Positions 48,501 to 58,720 are shown, counted from the stretch's first letter. The stretch: 64,000 nucleotides of DNA from Trichomonas vaginalis G3 (GCF_026262505.1 NC_067208.1:12409962-12473961); one strand, 5' to 3'. Notes: generated by a model not told the origin, from the sequence alone. Made by a program: numbers and translations.

Positions 48501-49388
48501 ATGAAGCATTTAATACATGACGTAGATGAAGACATGAATGAAACTACAGACAAACTTAACTCTTCTCTTATTCTTCCTTTCAGCAAAGATTATGAGTTCT
48601 GTTCAAATGGTGTGTATTTCTATTGTGGAAAGATGGGTTCAGGTAAGACATTTAACCTCATTCGTCATATACTCATAACAGAGCGTTTAGGAAACGACTC
48701 TTACTATGACCAAATCATTATATCAGCAACTTCAGACTCTATGGATTCAACAGCGAAAACATTCATGAGTAAAGTTCAAGCATCTGTCGTTAAAGTTCCA
48801 GATAGCGAACTCATTGAATTTCTTCAACGTTACATTCGACGTAAGAGAAAATATTATGCTATTGTAGAGTTCATACAGTCAGGAATGCAAAAGACTTCAG
48901 AAGAGATGGAAAGAATTATTGACAAACACCACTTACGTCAATACTCAGGAGTTTACGATATGAAACGACTTACAAACTACATTCTGTCAAAACTTTCAAA
49001 ATACCCCTTCAAAAAATATCCATCAAACACTCTGCTTGTTTGTGACGACTTCGCCGGAAAAGGTTTAGTGTCAAAGCCTGACTCACCATTAGCTAACATC
49101 ATAACTAAAGTCAGACATTACCACTTAACTGTAGCAATACTTATGCAAACATGGCGTTTCCTTGCTTTAAACATAAAACGTCTCATAACTGACTTCGTTA
49201 TCTTTCAAGGTTTCTCACGCTATGACATTGAACTCATTTGGAAACAGTCAGGTATAACATTACCTTTTGAAGAAATTTGGGAAGCATATAAGTCTCTCAT
49301 CTCTCCTCGTTCATACCTTGAGATTCATATCATGACTAATACCATTAAAGTCAAAAACATTCCATGGGAACGACCAACATTGTTTTAA
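48501..49388 (+). CDS. Polinton B genome-packaging ATPase (A32-like)
   Basis: 295 aa. Walker A GKMGSGKT (residues 43-50), Walker B LLVCDD (178-183), then ILMQTWRFL with the sensor Gln. Same family as the ATPase of A, with a longer middle insertion (about 105-165). It drives DNA into capsids in this class of virus-like elements. It overlaps by four bases the end of the convergent gene. It looks whole. Confidence 0.9.
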   Translation: MKHLIHDVDEDMNETTDKLNSSLILPFSKDYEFCSNGVYFYCGKMGSGKTFNLIRHILITERLGNDSYYDQIIISATSDSMDSTAKTFMSKVQASVVKVPDSELIEFLQRYIRRKRKYYAIVEFIQSGMQKTSEEMERIIDKHHLRQYSGVYDMKRLTNYILSKLSKYPFKKYPSNTLLVCDDFAGKGLVSKPDSPLANIITKVRHYHLTVAILMQTWRFLALNIKRLITDFVIFQGFSRYDIELIWKQSGITLPFEEIWEAYKSLISPRSYLEIHIMTNTIKVKNIPWERPTLF

Positions 49389-49786
49389 AGTTTAACCTTC
49401 AATTGACTGATGGTAAACAAATTCCATGCATCTCTGTCGCCATTTCTGTTAATATTTTTGCTGTCATTCATATCATTCACTTCCCCATCCGTTAGCTTTT
49501 GAGGATATGCGTTAGAATAGCTGTTCTTAAATGAAGGCTTTTCACCTTTGAGAGCATAAACTCTATAACTTTCTGCATACTTTATGTTTGAACCTCCTGA
49601 GCCATCATTGACATAAATTTTTATAGGCTTCCACCCTTTGTTCATATTCCTGCTTCTTCCCTTTGCTCTTTTGTTCAGTAGTTCTACATCTTTATACACA
49701 GCTCCTGTCTCAGTGAATTCAACAATATTTTCATTCGTTAGCTTTACATTCAAACCCTTGTCGAGTATATTGTTCATTTCATACAT
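49385..49786 (-). CDS. Conserved Polinton protein, counterpart of 33684-34583 in A
   Basis: About 133 aa from the ATG at 49786 (or 49777). KIYVNDGSGG, ESYRV and YSNAYP match the central part of the 299-aa protein of A. A longer frame to 49903 would run into the divergent gene, so the inner start is chosen. The two divergent ATGs share a promoter of only 25-34 bases. Confidence 0.65.
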   Translation of the reverse strand: MYEMNNILDKGLNVKLTNENIVEFTETGAVYKDVELLNKRAKGRSRNMNKGWKPIKIYVNDGSGGSNIKYAESYRVYALKGEKPSFKNSYSNAYPQKLTDGEVNDMNDSKNINRNGDRDAWNLFTISQLKVKL

Positions 49787-49811
49787 ATAAAAGGTTTTTA
49801 TTCTATATGAA

Positions 49812-50426
49812 ATGAGAAGCAAATCCATCTTAGCTGGTGCCGTTAATGTTCCAATTGAACCAACATCAAATGTTGACTCACGAACGACAAACAATATTGT
49901 CATAAAGAACTATAGTTCAGAGTGTTTGAAAGAAAAAGAACCAGAACTGAAATCCGTGAATTTAAACACAACTTCAAACGCTAACGCTACATCAGATGTT
50001 AAGTTAGAGTATCCACCACTGGACCAAATTCTTTCAAGAGAAGCCAACGACAACCCTTACACAAATGTTCAAACAAATCCTTCAGATAACGTAGACCATT
50101 ACCTTCTTCAGTTATACCAAACAATTTTACTCAAAGACGATAAGAAGCTTTTGACAAATCTTATAAGCAAGAACCAAATAATTCTAACAAAGGAGGACCT
50201 TGAAAATGTTATCTCACGAATAACAGGGAAACAATGTGTCATTGACTATCTCGACCCTGAAATCGAATGCTGTGGTCAAACGCCACCATTCATGAAAATA
50301 GGTAACATCCGCATCATTGAAACACCAGGAACTACAGGAGTTGAGTTTAAGTATAAATATTCGAACGAGTATACAAAACTTTCAACAGAATATAAACTTT
50401 GCTTGAAATATGTTTTAGTAAATTAA
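49812..50426 (+). CDS. Conserved Polinton protein, counterpart of 32950-33651 in A
   Basis: 204 aa: Ser/Thr/Asn-rich N-terminal half and a conserved C-terminal domain (LISKNQIILTKEDLENVISR, then IECCGQTPPF). The match to A covers the CCG turn and the strands around it. Core gene of unknown role, likely virion-related. Confidence 0.7.
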   Translation: MRSKSILAGAVNVPIEPTSNVDSRTTNNIVIKNYSSECLKEKEPELKSVNLNTTSNANATSDVKLEYPPLDQILSREANDNPYTNVQTNPSDNVDHYLLQLYQTILLKDDKKLLTNLISKNQIILTKEDLENVISRITGKQCVIDYLDPEIECCGQTPPFMKIGNIRIIETPGTTGVEFKYKYSNEYTKLSTEYKLCLKYVLVN

Positions 50427-50662
50427 AGCAATTTGTAATATCTATCCAAAACTTCTTCAACAGTATCGAACTCATCTTCATAATGCAAACCTAATCTTAT
50501 TGACTTGATGCAGTTTTCACTAACACAATATTTTTCTGTTCTCTTGACTGACATAACTAACTCATTTGTTTCATCAAACAGCAACAACCAAAGTTCATGA
50601 CCTAATACATAACATTCATACTTTATATTTTTAGCTCTGAGTTCTCTTGTAAGCTGTTGCAT
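50423..50662 (-). CDS. Small Polinton B protein, 79 aa
   Basis: A compact alpha/beta protein (CYVLGHELWLLLFDETNE) with an acidic C-terminal helix. It overlaps the end of the convergent gene by four bases and the end of the upstream gene by 40 bases. Unknown function. Confidence 0.55.
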   Translation of the reverse strand: MQQLTRELRAKNIKYECYVLGHELWLLLFDETNELVMSVKRTEKYCVSENCIKSIRLGLHYEDEFDTVEEVLDRYYKLL

Positions 50663-51387
50663 TTAATATTTTCTAAAAAGTCAACTTCAACAGTCATTCG
50701 CACTGGTGCCTTCAGTTCTACAGGCTCGCCCTGAAAGTCAACTAGTCTGAATTGCATGTCTTTCAAATTATGAGGACTAATGCGAATCCATTTACCTAAA
50801 TGAGTTGCTATGACAGGAACGTTTGGAATGAACATTGAATTGACTGCATAACAGAAGGATTTATATTCTACTGAACCTTTACTATTAACTCCTGAAATAC
50901 CTGTGACATTAGCTATTTTAGACTCAATGTACAAACAATTACCATAACATACGTATGGAACAGATTTCATCTCAATCGTTTTGTCAACACTTTTCAAAGG
51001 AAATGTCATATGGTATGCTCCCAAAAGAAGTTGTACTCTATGACTCATTCGTGTTATCTTGAACTCTTTCTTGCTACTGAACTTCAATGTTCCCTCAGAA
51101 GAGAGTTCGACATCTATGTTGTTAATAGTTTCTTCATTTATGAGAGTATCTATGACTCCAGCAATTTTATCTATTCTATACTCTGCTCTGTTAGGAAATG
51201 TTATAAAACTTCTTTTGTCATCTATTTCAATCTCTATGAAATCTGTTTCATCTGTTATGACAAAAGTTGCGATAGTATTGAAGTCAACAACTCTGAAAGC
51301 AAGTGCTTCATTCTGTAGACCTAAGTTTGTTTGTAGCTTTACTGTTCCATATTCGTTTGGGTCTGTACTTTGCAAATAGAACAACAT
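50623..51387 (-). CDS. Polinton B structural protein, 254 aa
   Basis: Beta-rich protein (TIATFVITDETDFIEIEIDD, then FCYAVNSMFIPNVPVIATHL, then LKDMQFRLVDFQ). The last ~70 residues parallel the broken gene at 31715-32452 in A. A virion role (for example a jelly-roll protein) is inferred from conservation and position. It is divergent from the fibre gene with 17 bases between start codons. Confidence 0.65.
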   Translation of the reverse strand: MLFYLQSTDPNEYGTVKLQTNLGLQNEALAFRVVDFNTIATFVITDETDFIEIEIDDKRSFITFPNRAEYRIDKIAGVIDTLINEETINNIDVELSSEGTLKFSSKKEFKITRMSHRVQLLLGAYHMTFPLKSVDKTIEMKSVPYVCYGNCLYIESKIANVTGISGVNSKGSVEYKSFCYAVNSMFIPNVPVIATHLGKWIRISPHNLKDMQFRLVDFQGEPVELKAPVRMTVEVDFLENIKCNSLQENSELKI

Positions 51388-51404
51388 TTTATTCTCATTA
51401 AAAT

Positions 51405-54400
51405 ATGACTATTGCTGCATATGCGTATGAAACAAATGAAGCAAGAAGAGCACATGAACTAGTAAACGAAAACTCAACTTTAACCATTGAAGGCAATGAT
51501 TTAGTCATTGACGATGGAAAAACTAAAAAAGTCATTGATTTCGATACTTTTAACACTTATGACCCATTCATTACAACAAGCAAGGTTCCTATCATAAATG
51601 ATGGAACGGTGCAATATATAAATTCTACAGTAGATGCCTCATTAGTGAAAGTATTAAATGTTCTCATTGAATTGTTAAAGAGCTTTCGATTTGACGACAA
51701 CATTAAATGCCTAAAGAATTTAGTCATGAATGAGAAACAAATTCTTGGCGTTGCTGGTAGCAGTAATGATGTACACCTTATGACATTAGAATATTATAAC
51801 GAACATAAAGATGAACTGAAAGGAGAGAAGGGTGACACCGGACCTCAAGGACCACAAGGAATACAAGGAATACAAGGAATACAAGGAATACAAGGACCTC
51901 AAGGCGAAAACGGTTTGGATGGAAAGGATGGAAAGGATGGAAAAACTGCTAAATCATGGATATGGGACCTTATAAATACTGGTTTAACAGCTGCTTCATA
52001 TGGAGTTCTTCAATACCAAATCGGAAAGATATGGGCAGTACTTGGTGAAGAAGCTTTAAATGACGTTAAAAATGCTTTGAACTTCATTTCAAATGGTTCG
52101 GATACTATTAAAACTTTATCTGGTTGGATGCAAGAAACAAAGGAGTCAAATAGATACTGTAAGACGTATAGCAAACAATGCACGTACGGGATTGGATACT
52201 TTACGACAAGCACAAAATACACTAAAGGAAGCAAATGATATTCTTGGCTCAGTATCAGACATGCATGAAGATTGGCTTAAAGGTATTGACAAATCTTTAA
52301 AAAATCACAGTCAGTCTATTGCTGACTACAAGAAAAGTATAGATTTTTTACATAGTGCTATGGACGTACATGATGGAAGCATAAGGAACTTACTTAATGC
52401 TAACAATAACTTACCAGGAACTATTAAAGCATTTATAAAGTCCTTTGTAAAACCCGGTGCTCTAACATTTAGGTCTTTGAGAGCAAGAGCATTGAAGTCA
52501 AGAGATGCAGAAACTCCAACAGAACCTACAGAAGGAACTGAAACAACAGAAACTCCAGAAGAACCACCAAAACCAACAGCTAATGAAATATTGTTCGAAT
52601 ATTTTCCAAGGTACTCTGTTCTCATTGCATACATTCAAGAAATACTTAAGAAAGCAGACTTGACTTTAGGAGATGATGAAAGTTCTGTATATCTTTCGTT
52701 CCAGTTTCAAATAGCAGAACTTTTGAGACAGATATGCTTAATGTATGACAACATCTCTGATTTCACAAGATATGATGACGACCATGACCCCGAACACGGT
52801 GAAGAAGAAGTTTTACAAACATCCATTAAGACAGGAAAGGTTTTAACACAAAGTCTCATTATTGACACCAAAGATGGTGAAGTGGACGTTCTTCAAGAGC
52901 TGAAGAAAAATACTTCTTCGGGAGGTGGTGGTAGGCATGAACTTGAAATAAATGAGATAGAAGAGAAATTAGCCGAAAAAAGCAGATAAAGAACATAAAC
53001 ACAATATCTCCGATATAAATGAACTTCAAGCTACATTAAATAGTAAAGCGGACAAAAATGAACTTGACGCAATGAACAAAGTTTTGAAATCTCATAAACA
53101 CAACATCTCCGATATAAATGAACTTCAAGCTACATTAAATAGTAAAGCGGACAAGAACCATGTTCATTATATAACTTCAGACGAACAGATTATAACGGAC
53201 TACCATGGATATTTAACACGAAGTGATGAAGCGAAGACAAAAAATGTTAATGAAAGAAGATATAAATACATTCGTGCTAAAGGTTATGACATAAGCTGTA
53301 CTGTACAGTATGATGTAGCTAAAGCACCAGAAGCATTTGGTTATACCGGTGAAATTTATGCCTCTACTTTCAATGTTAACGGTGTATTAGTTGAACCAAG
53401 ATTTACTTTGAGAGTTAAGTCAAAAATAACGTTTGAAGATGCTATTAAAAGTAAAGCTGACAAAGTTGAACTCGAAGCAACGAACAAAGTTTTGAAATCT
53501 CATAAACACAACATCTCCGATATAAATGAACTTCAAGCTACATTAGACAGTAAAGCTGACAAGAACCATACACATAAATCCTTCACTACTGTTAGAGCTG
53601 ATGACATAATATTGAACTTTGACCTTGGTTCAAGTGCACCATTAGAAAATCCAAGTACAAGCGTAAAAGATACTCTTAACAGTTTAGATAAGAGTTGCAG
53701 GAACATTGAAAGTCATGCCAGAAACTTTGAAGCACATGAACTACCAACAATGTTAGATAAGAAAGCAGATAAAACTTATGTGGATGCAGAACTAACAAAG
53801 AAATTTTCGAAACCAGATACAATGACATTTACAACAGAAATTATAAATGGTGAACCAGCAACTCCATTTGAATTTGTTAGAGGTCTTCAACCAGATACTT
53901 TTGAATTTTTCTTGGATAATTCTATTGAACTAACATTACATTATAAAAGTGGAACAAATGCAACATTTCATCCGGGAGATACATTCCAAATGGTATTTAA
54001 TGACATAAGTTCTTTAGAATATGTTTATAGAGTTATGAGCATATATGATTTAATATATCCTATAGGAGCTGTTTATACGTCTATGAATCCAATAAATCCA
54101 AACACTTTATTTGGTGGTAGATGGTATGAAATAGTTGACAGTTTTCCATTCTACACTAATACGCAGTCAATGAAGATGGGAGGTTCAAAGAAAATAGGTA
54201 TTGAAAACCTTCCTTCACATATGCATAGGTTCAGTGGAAGAACATCTGTGGAAGGAAACCATTCACATTCAATAACAAAAAGAGGTTATACAAATCTTGC
54301 AGCGGGTTCGGATAGACAGGGAATGCATAGATATGATATTTCAACTGACCCAGTAGATTCAAGCACAGGTATTTTCTGTGGAACCGCAGGAAATCATACA

Positions 54401-54493
54401 CATGTTGTAGCTGGTATTACAGACCCAGCAGGTAATGGAAAAGATTATATGCCTCCTTATATAACAATACACGCTTGGATACGAGTTGGTTAA
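51405..54493 (+). pseudogene. Polinton B long fibre: collagen-like stalk, coiled coils, collar tip (about two breaks)
   Basis: Parts in order: N-terminal domain; a collagen-like GxY run with four GIQ triplets (about 51820-51945); coiled-coil and Pro/Thr-rich segments; tandem KSHKHNISDINELQATL units (53000-53570); and a C-terminal collar domain with GGSKKIGIENLPSHMH, paired His, and YMPPYITIHAWIR. The tip is the same type as in element A. About two breaks; otherwise it looks whole. An initiator match TCATT lies at 51395-51399. A receptor-binding fibre is the likely role. Confidence 0.8.
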
Positions 54494-54512
54494 AATCTTT
54501 AACTTTACATAA

Positions 54513-55598
54513 ATGAGCTTGAAAGAAGTATTCGAACAACATCCATGGAGGTCATTTAAGAAGTTCAATGAAGCTGCAAAGAGTCGGGGATTTACTAACA
54601 GAGCTGAAGTGAAAAGGTTCTTTGACAAAAATGTTGTACATCAAACAAAAATAAACCCTTACGACTACTTTTTACCAATTTACTCCAACACTCCTGACGC
54701 ATACCAATTTGACACTCTCATTCAAAGCAGAAAAGGAGGACATAAACCATTCCTCATCTTCATAAATGTTAACACTCGTAAAGCATATGCATATCCAATG
54801 AAAAATAAAGGAACTCGTGAAGTGTTAAGAGTTTTACAAAAGTTTGTAGCAGAACATAACCCAAGTACTTTAACATCAGACCAAGACAGTGCATACCTCA
54901 GCAATGAAATCACAGAATTTCTCATTAAGCATAACATAACTCACTACACTACTGAAGACCATAACCATAACATACTCGGCATCATAAACCGCTTCATAAG
55001 AACGCTCAGAGATTTAAATCAAGAGCGAGACTTTACCGAAGAAACAATGAAACATTTTCTCGAAGTATATAATTCCTCAACACATTCTACAACAGGACAT
55101 ACACCAAATTCAATGACACAACAACAAGAAGAAAAGTATATACAAAAGAAACGAAGCCAAACACAAAATATCAGAAATTCAACACAATTTACCCTCATTC
55201 CTGGTACAAAAGTTCGTGTAGTTCTTGACGACAAACCGTTGACAAAGAAACGTTTAAGGTTAAGTAGAAACTATTATATCGTAGACTCTACACAAGGTAA
55301 TGGATATCTTATAAAAGCTGCTGACGACTCCATAGCATTTTACCCTCGACATAAGTTAGTTGAAAGTAGTAATGGCAAACTTGCTGAAACCATTGACGAA
55401 GCAAAGCGAGGAGTGGTTATTGAAATACTTGGCTACAACATAAACGATGACACTTATAAAGTAAGATATGAAGGAGGTGTTGAAGATGTTATACCATCTA
55501 AGAACTTGAGAGAGTCAAAGCCAACACATCTGGGACCATTAGAGCGGGAGTACTGGAAAGACAAAAATATGCCAGAAAGAATAAGAAAATTCTTCTAA
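54513..55598 (+). CDS. Polinton B integrase with C-terminal chromo/Tudor-like domain
   Basis: 361 aa. RNase H-fold core: YQFDTLIQ on the first strand, TSDQDSAYL, and HNILGIINRFIRTLRD, a very characteristic Polinton integrase helix. After a basic linker (KKRSQTQNIRN) comes a small beta-barrel (KVRVVLDDKPLTKKR) and then a chromo/Tudor-like module (YKVRYEGGVEDVIPS). Such modules may guide insertion to chromatin. It is quite different from the integrase of A. It looks whole. Confidence 0.92.
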   Translation: MSLKEVFEQHPWRSFKKFNEAAKSRGFTNRAEVKRFFDKNVVHQTKINPYDYFLPIYSNTPDAYQFDTLIQSRKGGHKPFLIFINVNTRKAYAYPMKNKGTREVLRVLQKFVAEHNPSTLTSDQDSAYLSNEITEFLIKHNITHYTTEDHNHNILGIINRFIRTLRDLNQERDFTEETMKHFLEVYNSSTHSTTGHTPNSMTQQQEEKYIQKKRSQTQNIRNSTQFTLIPGTKVRVVLDDKPLTKKRLRLSRNYYIVDSTQGNGYLIKAADDSIAFYPRHKLVESSNGKLAETIDEAKRGVVIEILGYNINDDTYKVRYEGGVEDVIPSKNLRESKPTHLGPLEREYWKDKNMPERIRKFF

Positions 55599-55674
55599 AC
55601 TTTTTCATTAGATGTAAATCAGACATGAATGAGAACAGTCATGATATCATTAATGGTACCATTTATTTACACCA

Positions 55675-55735
55675 AAAAATAATGTTTATGTTAGAATGTT
55701 AGATCTAACACGTTTTCTAACCACTTTTCTAACAT
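55675..55735. repeat. Left arm of a 61-bp inverted repeat framing a gene
   Basis: AAAAATAATGTTTATGTTAG ... CTTTTCTAACAT. Its inverse lies at 56783-56843 with two differences. Inside is a palindrome GTTAGATCTAAC and several TTAGA/TCTAA units. Confidence 0.93.
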
Positions 55736-55837
55736 GGTCTAAAACTCTCGAAAATCATGAATTTTTGACATTTCCTTATGAAAGAAAAATAACGCTAATT
55801 TTTTTCTAAGAAAAATTTTTATCTTGTATGTAAAGAT

Positions 55838-56776
55838 ATGATTTCAACAATCGGCACAACAACAATTCAAACTACAGCACCAAACTCGTTAGTCATGAAT
55901 CCAACATCTATGTTAGTAGAGATGAAAAGCTTCATTCCTTCTTCATATACTTTCGAAACAAAAATCCAGAAGATAAAGCAAGAACTTTTAACAAGTAATT
56001 TAGACTGTAGTGCGAAAGATGAAACAAATGAACAGTATCTTTATGAAATGCAGGACATTATTGACCATTTACCCAAATTGCCTGAAATCCAACAACAAAA
56101 ACTAACTATTCCTGAATTCGACGAAATTGAAGTCAAAACAACTGACTCAGTAGAAATAAAGAAGTTCATACGTAAAGTAAATTATGAATTCCTTGGTTTT
56201 CATTGCAACCATAAAGTTATGGACAAAGATTGCGACATGGTTTATAAGAATGTTTCTGACATATATAAATCTGAAGAATTTAAGACCTACGATAACTTTG
56301 TTTCATTAGTTGCTGAATGTGTTTGGGAAATAAGAGATAAAGATAGAAGAGGCAAAGTATGGAACGAACAACTAAGACCCGCTATGTTTGAGATGAAGAG
56401 AGCAATTGACGCCTTAGTTGTTTTAGCAGGTCAAATTTCAATGTATAACGCAAAAATGAACCCGCAATGTTCAAAATGTAAGGCAGCGATGAGGAAATAT
56501 AACTACTCCGTCAAAGAGATAGAAAGAATGAGAAACGACTATGCAGATTTAAAGAAAGAAGTAGAAAAGCCAGCAGAAGATAAAATGGACATGTTAGCAT
56601 TTCTGAACAAAAATTATCCAACTGCTGACGATTTCCTTCTATCTGACGTCAAGAAGAAATATAAAGAAACCTTCGGCATTGTTAAAACATTCGATGTACT
56701 AAAAGAAGAAATAGAAGCTACAAAACTGTTTAAAGTCATGAACCATCGCAACATATACCATGTAAAACGCTTGTAA
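55838..56776 (+). CDS. 312-aa protein framed by inverted repeats, unknown
   Basis: A mostly helical protein. It has a Ser/Thr-rich start, a region with Cys and His (FHCNHKVMDKDC, NPQCSKCKAAMRKYN, a possible zinc knuckle), a Lys/Glu coiled coil, and a C-terminal ~55 residues (LSDVKKKYKETFGI, then LFKVMNHRNIYHVKRL) that fits a winged helix. I do not recognise the family. It is the only gene in the 1.17-kb cassette between the 61-bp repeats and lies next to the integrase of B. No break is seen. Confidence 0.75.
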   Translation: MISTIGTTTIQTTAPNSLVMNPTSMLVEMKSFIPSSYTFETKIQKIKQELLTSNLDCSAKDETNEQYLYEMQDIIDHLPKLPEIQQQKLTIPEFDEIEVKTTDSVEIKKFIRKVNYEFLGFHCNHKVMDKDCDMVYKNVSDIYKSEEFKTYDNFVSLVAECVWEIRDKDRRGKVWNEQLRPAMFEMKRAIDALVVLAGQISMYNAKMNPQCSKCKAAMRKYNYSVKEIERMRNDYADLKKEVEKPAEDKMDMLAFLNKNYPTADDFLLSDVKKKYKETFGIVKTFDVLKEEIEATKLFKVMNHRNIYHVKRL

Positions 56777-56782
56777 ATAGTT

Positions 56783-56843
56783 ATGTTAGAAAAGAGGTTA
56801 GAAAACGTGTTAGATCTAACATGCTAACATAAACATTATTTTT
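56783..56843. repeat. Right arm of the 61-bp inverted repeat
   Basis: It starts seven bases after the stop codon of the 312-aa gene and ends ...AACATTATTTTT. No target duplication is visible outside the two arms. Confidence 0.93.
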
Positions 56844-57061
56844 GCTGAATTCAGCACAAAATTCTGAGTAAAATGACATATGGCACGTGTCAAACCGTTG
56901 AGTTTTCACAAATTTTAAAAATTGCTGCGGAAAGTTCGTCAAAAAAGTGAAGGTTCCCGACGGTTTCAAACCGCCATACTTTACATGAAGATAGTTTACA
57001 ATGTCAACTAAATATCATGTACGATAGAAACGGTTATGTAAAGTTTACATTTTGTAAAGTT

Positions 57062-57342
57062 TTGTCCTGATTCAAGACAAGTCTTGTATTTTTTCAGAAC
57101 AAGTCTTGTATTTTTTCAGAACAAGTCTTGTATTTTTTCAAGACAAATCTTGTCCTGATTCAGAACAAGTCTTGCACTTTTTAGTCAGTTTTTCTTGTAA
57201 AGTTCTCAAATTTGAGAACAATTGTCCTGATTCAAGACAAGTCTTGTATTTTTTCAGAACAAGTCTTGTATTTTTTCAGAACAAGTCTTGTATTTTTTCA
57301 AGACAAATCTTGTCCTGATTCAGAACAAGTCTTGCACTTTTT
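57062..57342. repeat. Duplicated array of AAGACAAGTCTT-type units
   Basis: About 121 bases (57062-57182) recur almost exactly at 57222-57342, an offset of 160. Each block has the unit TTCAGAACAAGTCTTGTATT repeated, plus near-palindromes CAAGAC-AA-GTCTTG and AAGACAAATCTTG. The spacer holds TTCTCAAATTTGAGAA, another palindrome. The surroundings from 56,850 to 57,650 have no gene. Confidence 0.92.
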
Positions 57343-57706
57343 CAGGAAATCCTATCGTCTAACTTTACAAATGTCACTTTTTCAACATGATTGCATTTTG
57401 GTCGGGAACAACTTTCTCTCAATTTTGTCACTTTTTTCTATCGTCGTGTTTTGTCACTTTTCCCTCAGGGTGTGTGTCAGAAAATATCCAAAATCTTTAT
57501 AGCCTCGTATCTCCTTCAATTCTTGACGGCTTGACATGTATGACACACCATTCAATTCAGAATTATGTGCTGAATCTTATGACCTTCATTTGTTCGTGAC
57601 TTCTTTTCACATATGTAACCCTGAATTTTTAACATTTCTTTAACACAGAAAAATAAAGTTAGTTTTATTTTTATTTATTTTTTTATTTTGTATGTAAGGA
57701 CAGATA

Positions 57707-58520
57707 TGTCAACAAGAGAACACAACAACTGCTATCGTTCATGAAGCCATAAATGAAGAATACGAATACATACAATATAACAAACAACTTGCCTCATTTC
57801 GTTCGGTCAAAGATGACATGTACCAAATGCAAAAGTATAATGAATGCTCTTCGTTCTACAAAGCAAGCATATCATTGGTTTGAAAAACCAACAGACAAAA
57901 GAACTTTTAGAAGAATTTCCTCATATGATTGCTTCCCTCGGAAAACCGAGAGAAGAGATTCCGTACGAAAATCGCAAGAATTTGGCTCCTGGTTTGAAAA
58001 GGTTATTATGTTCATAGACTTTTAGTAAACGCTGTAGCAATGTGGGCTTCACCTCGTTATGCTTGTTATATTTTCATGATGTTAGATGAACTATTAAAAG
58101 CAGAACGTGGAGAGATGGAAAAGAAACTTCAAGCAAAAGATGAAGTCAATTGAATCCAAAGACAAAAAGCATACAGAAAAGAATACGCGTTCAGTACCAA
58201 AAGGAAAGGAAAGAGTTATAAGTATATGATAATTAACTGAAGAGTTGGAGAAAGAAGAAGATAAAGATATGGTTATGTTGCATTTAGTCAGAAGAAACAA
58301 CAAAGCTTTTACGACCTTGCTAAAATATATAAATCTGACAGAAACTGGTTCTATCGTGAAAACTTACCGATTTCAATGAACACGAATGAGCAAATAAAGG
58401 AAATTGTCAAAAATACTCTTCCTCAACACACTATGACATCAAAGGTTGCACAATACTTACCTTCAAAAGAAGACTTACCATTACTGAAGGAAAAAAATAA
58501 CAGAATATTTCGATAACTTC
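57707..58520 (+). pseudogene. KilA-N-type gene relic in Polinton B (heavily broken)
   Basis: Text such as YYVHRLLVNAVAMWASPRYA and CYIFMMLDELLKAERGE fits the end of a KilA-N domain and the coiled coil after it. The leader before it closely resembles that of the KilA-N gene in element A. Five or more breaks. Old. Confidence 0.6.
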
Positions 58521-58547
58521 AAAGAGGAAGAATGAAAAACTTACCGA

Positions 58548-58720
58548 TTTCAATGAAAAACATTAACTTTTTGACGAAGTGAAGATTTGCACTTTGACAA
58601 AATTTAATGAAAAACATTAACTTTTTGACGAAAGTGAAGATTTGCACTTTGACAAAATTTAATGAAAAAGTTAATGAAAACTTACCGATTTCAATGAAAA
58701 AACATTAACGTAAACATTAA
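58548..58720. repeat. Tandem ~66-bp units after the KilA-N relic
   Basis: Units with AATGAAAAACATTAACTTTT, TGACGAAGTGAAGATTTGC and ACTTTGACAAAATTT occur twice in full, and the start (CTTACCGATTTCAATGAAAA) three times, also once earlier near 58364. Confidence 0.85.

Noticed and set aside
51820-51945. Host collagen gene
   Set aside because: The GxY run is short, continuous with a fibre whose tip is of phage collar type, and embedded among Polinton genes.
57062-57342. CRISPR array
   Set aside because: Units are contiguous and there are no unique spacers; it is an ordinary tandem duplication in a eukaryotic genome.
58094-58303. Minus-strand gene with Ser/Phe-rich product
   Set aside because: It is the mirror of the decayed KilA-N relic on the plus strand.
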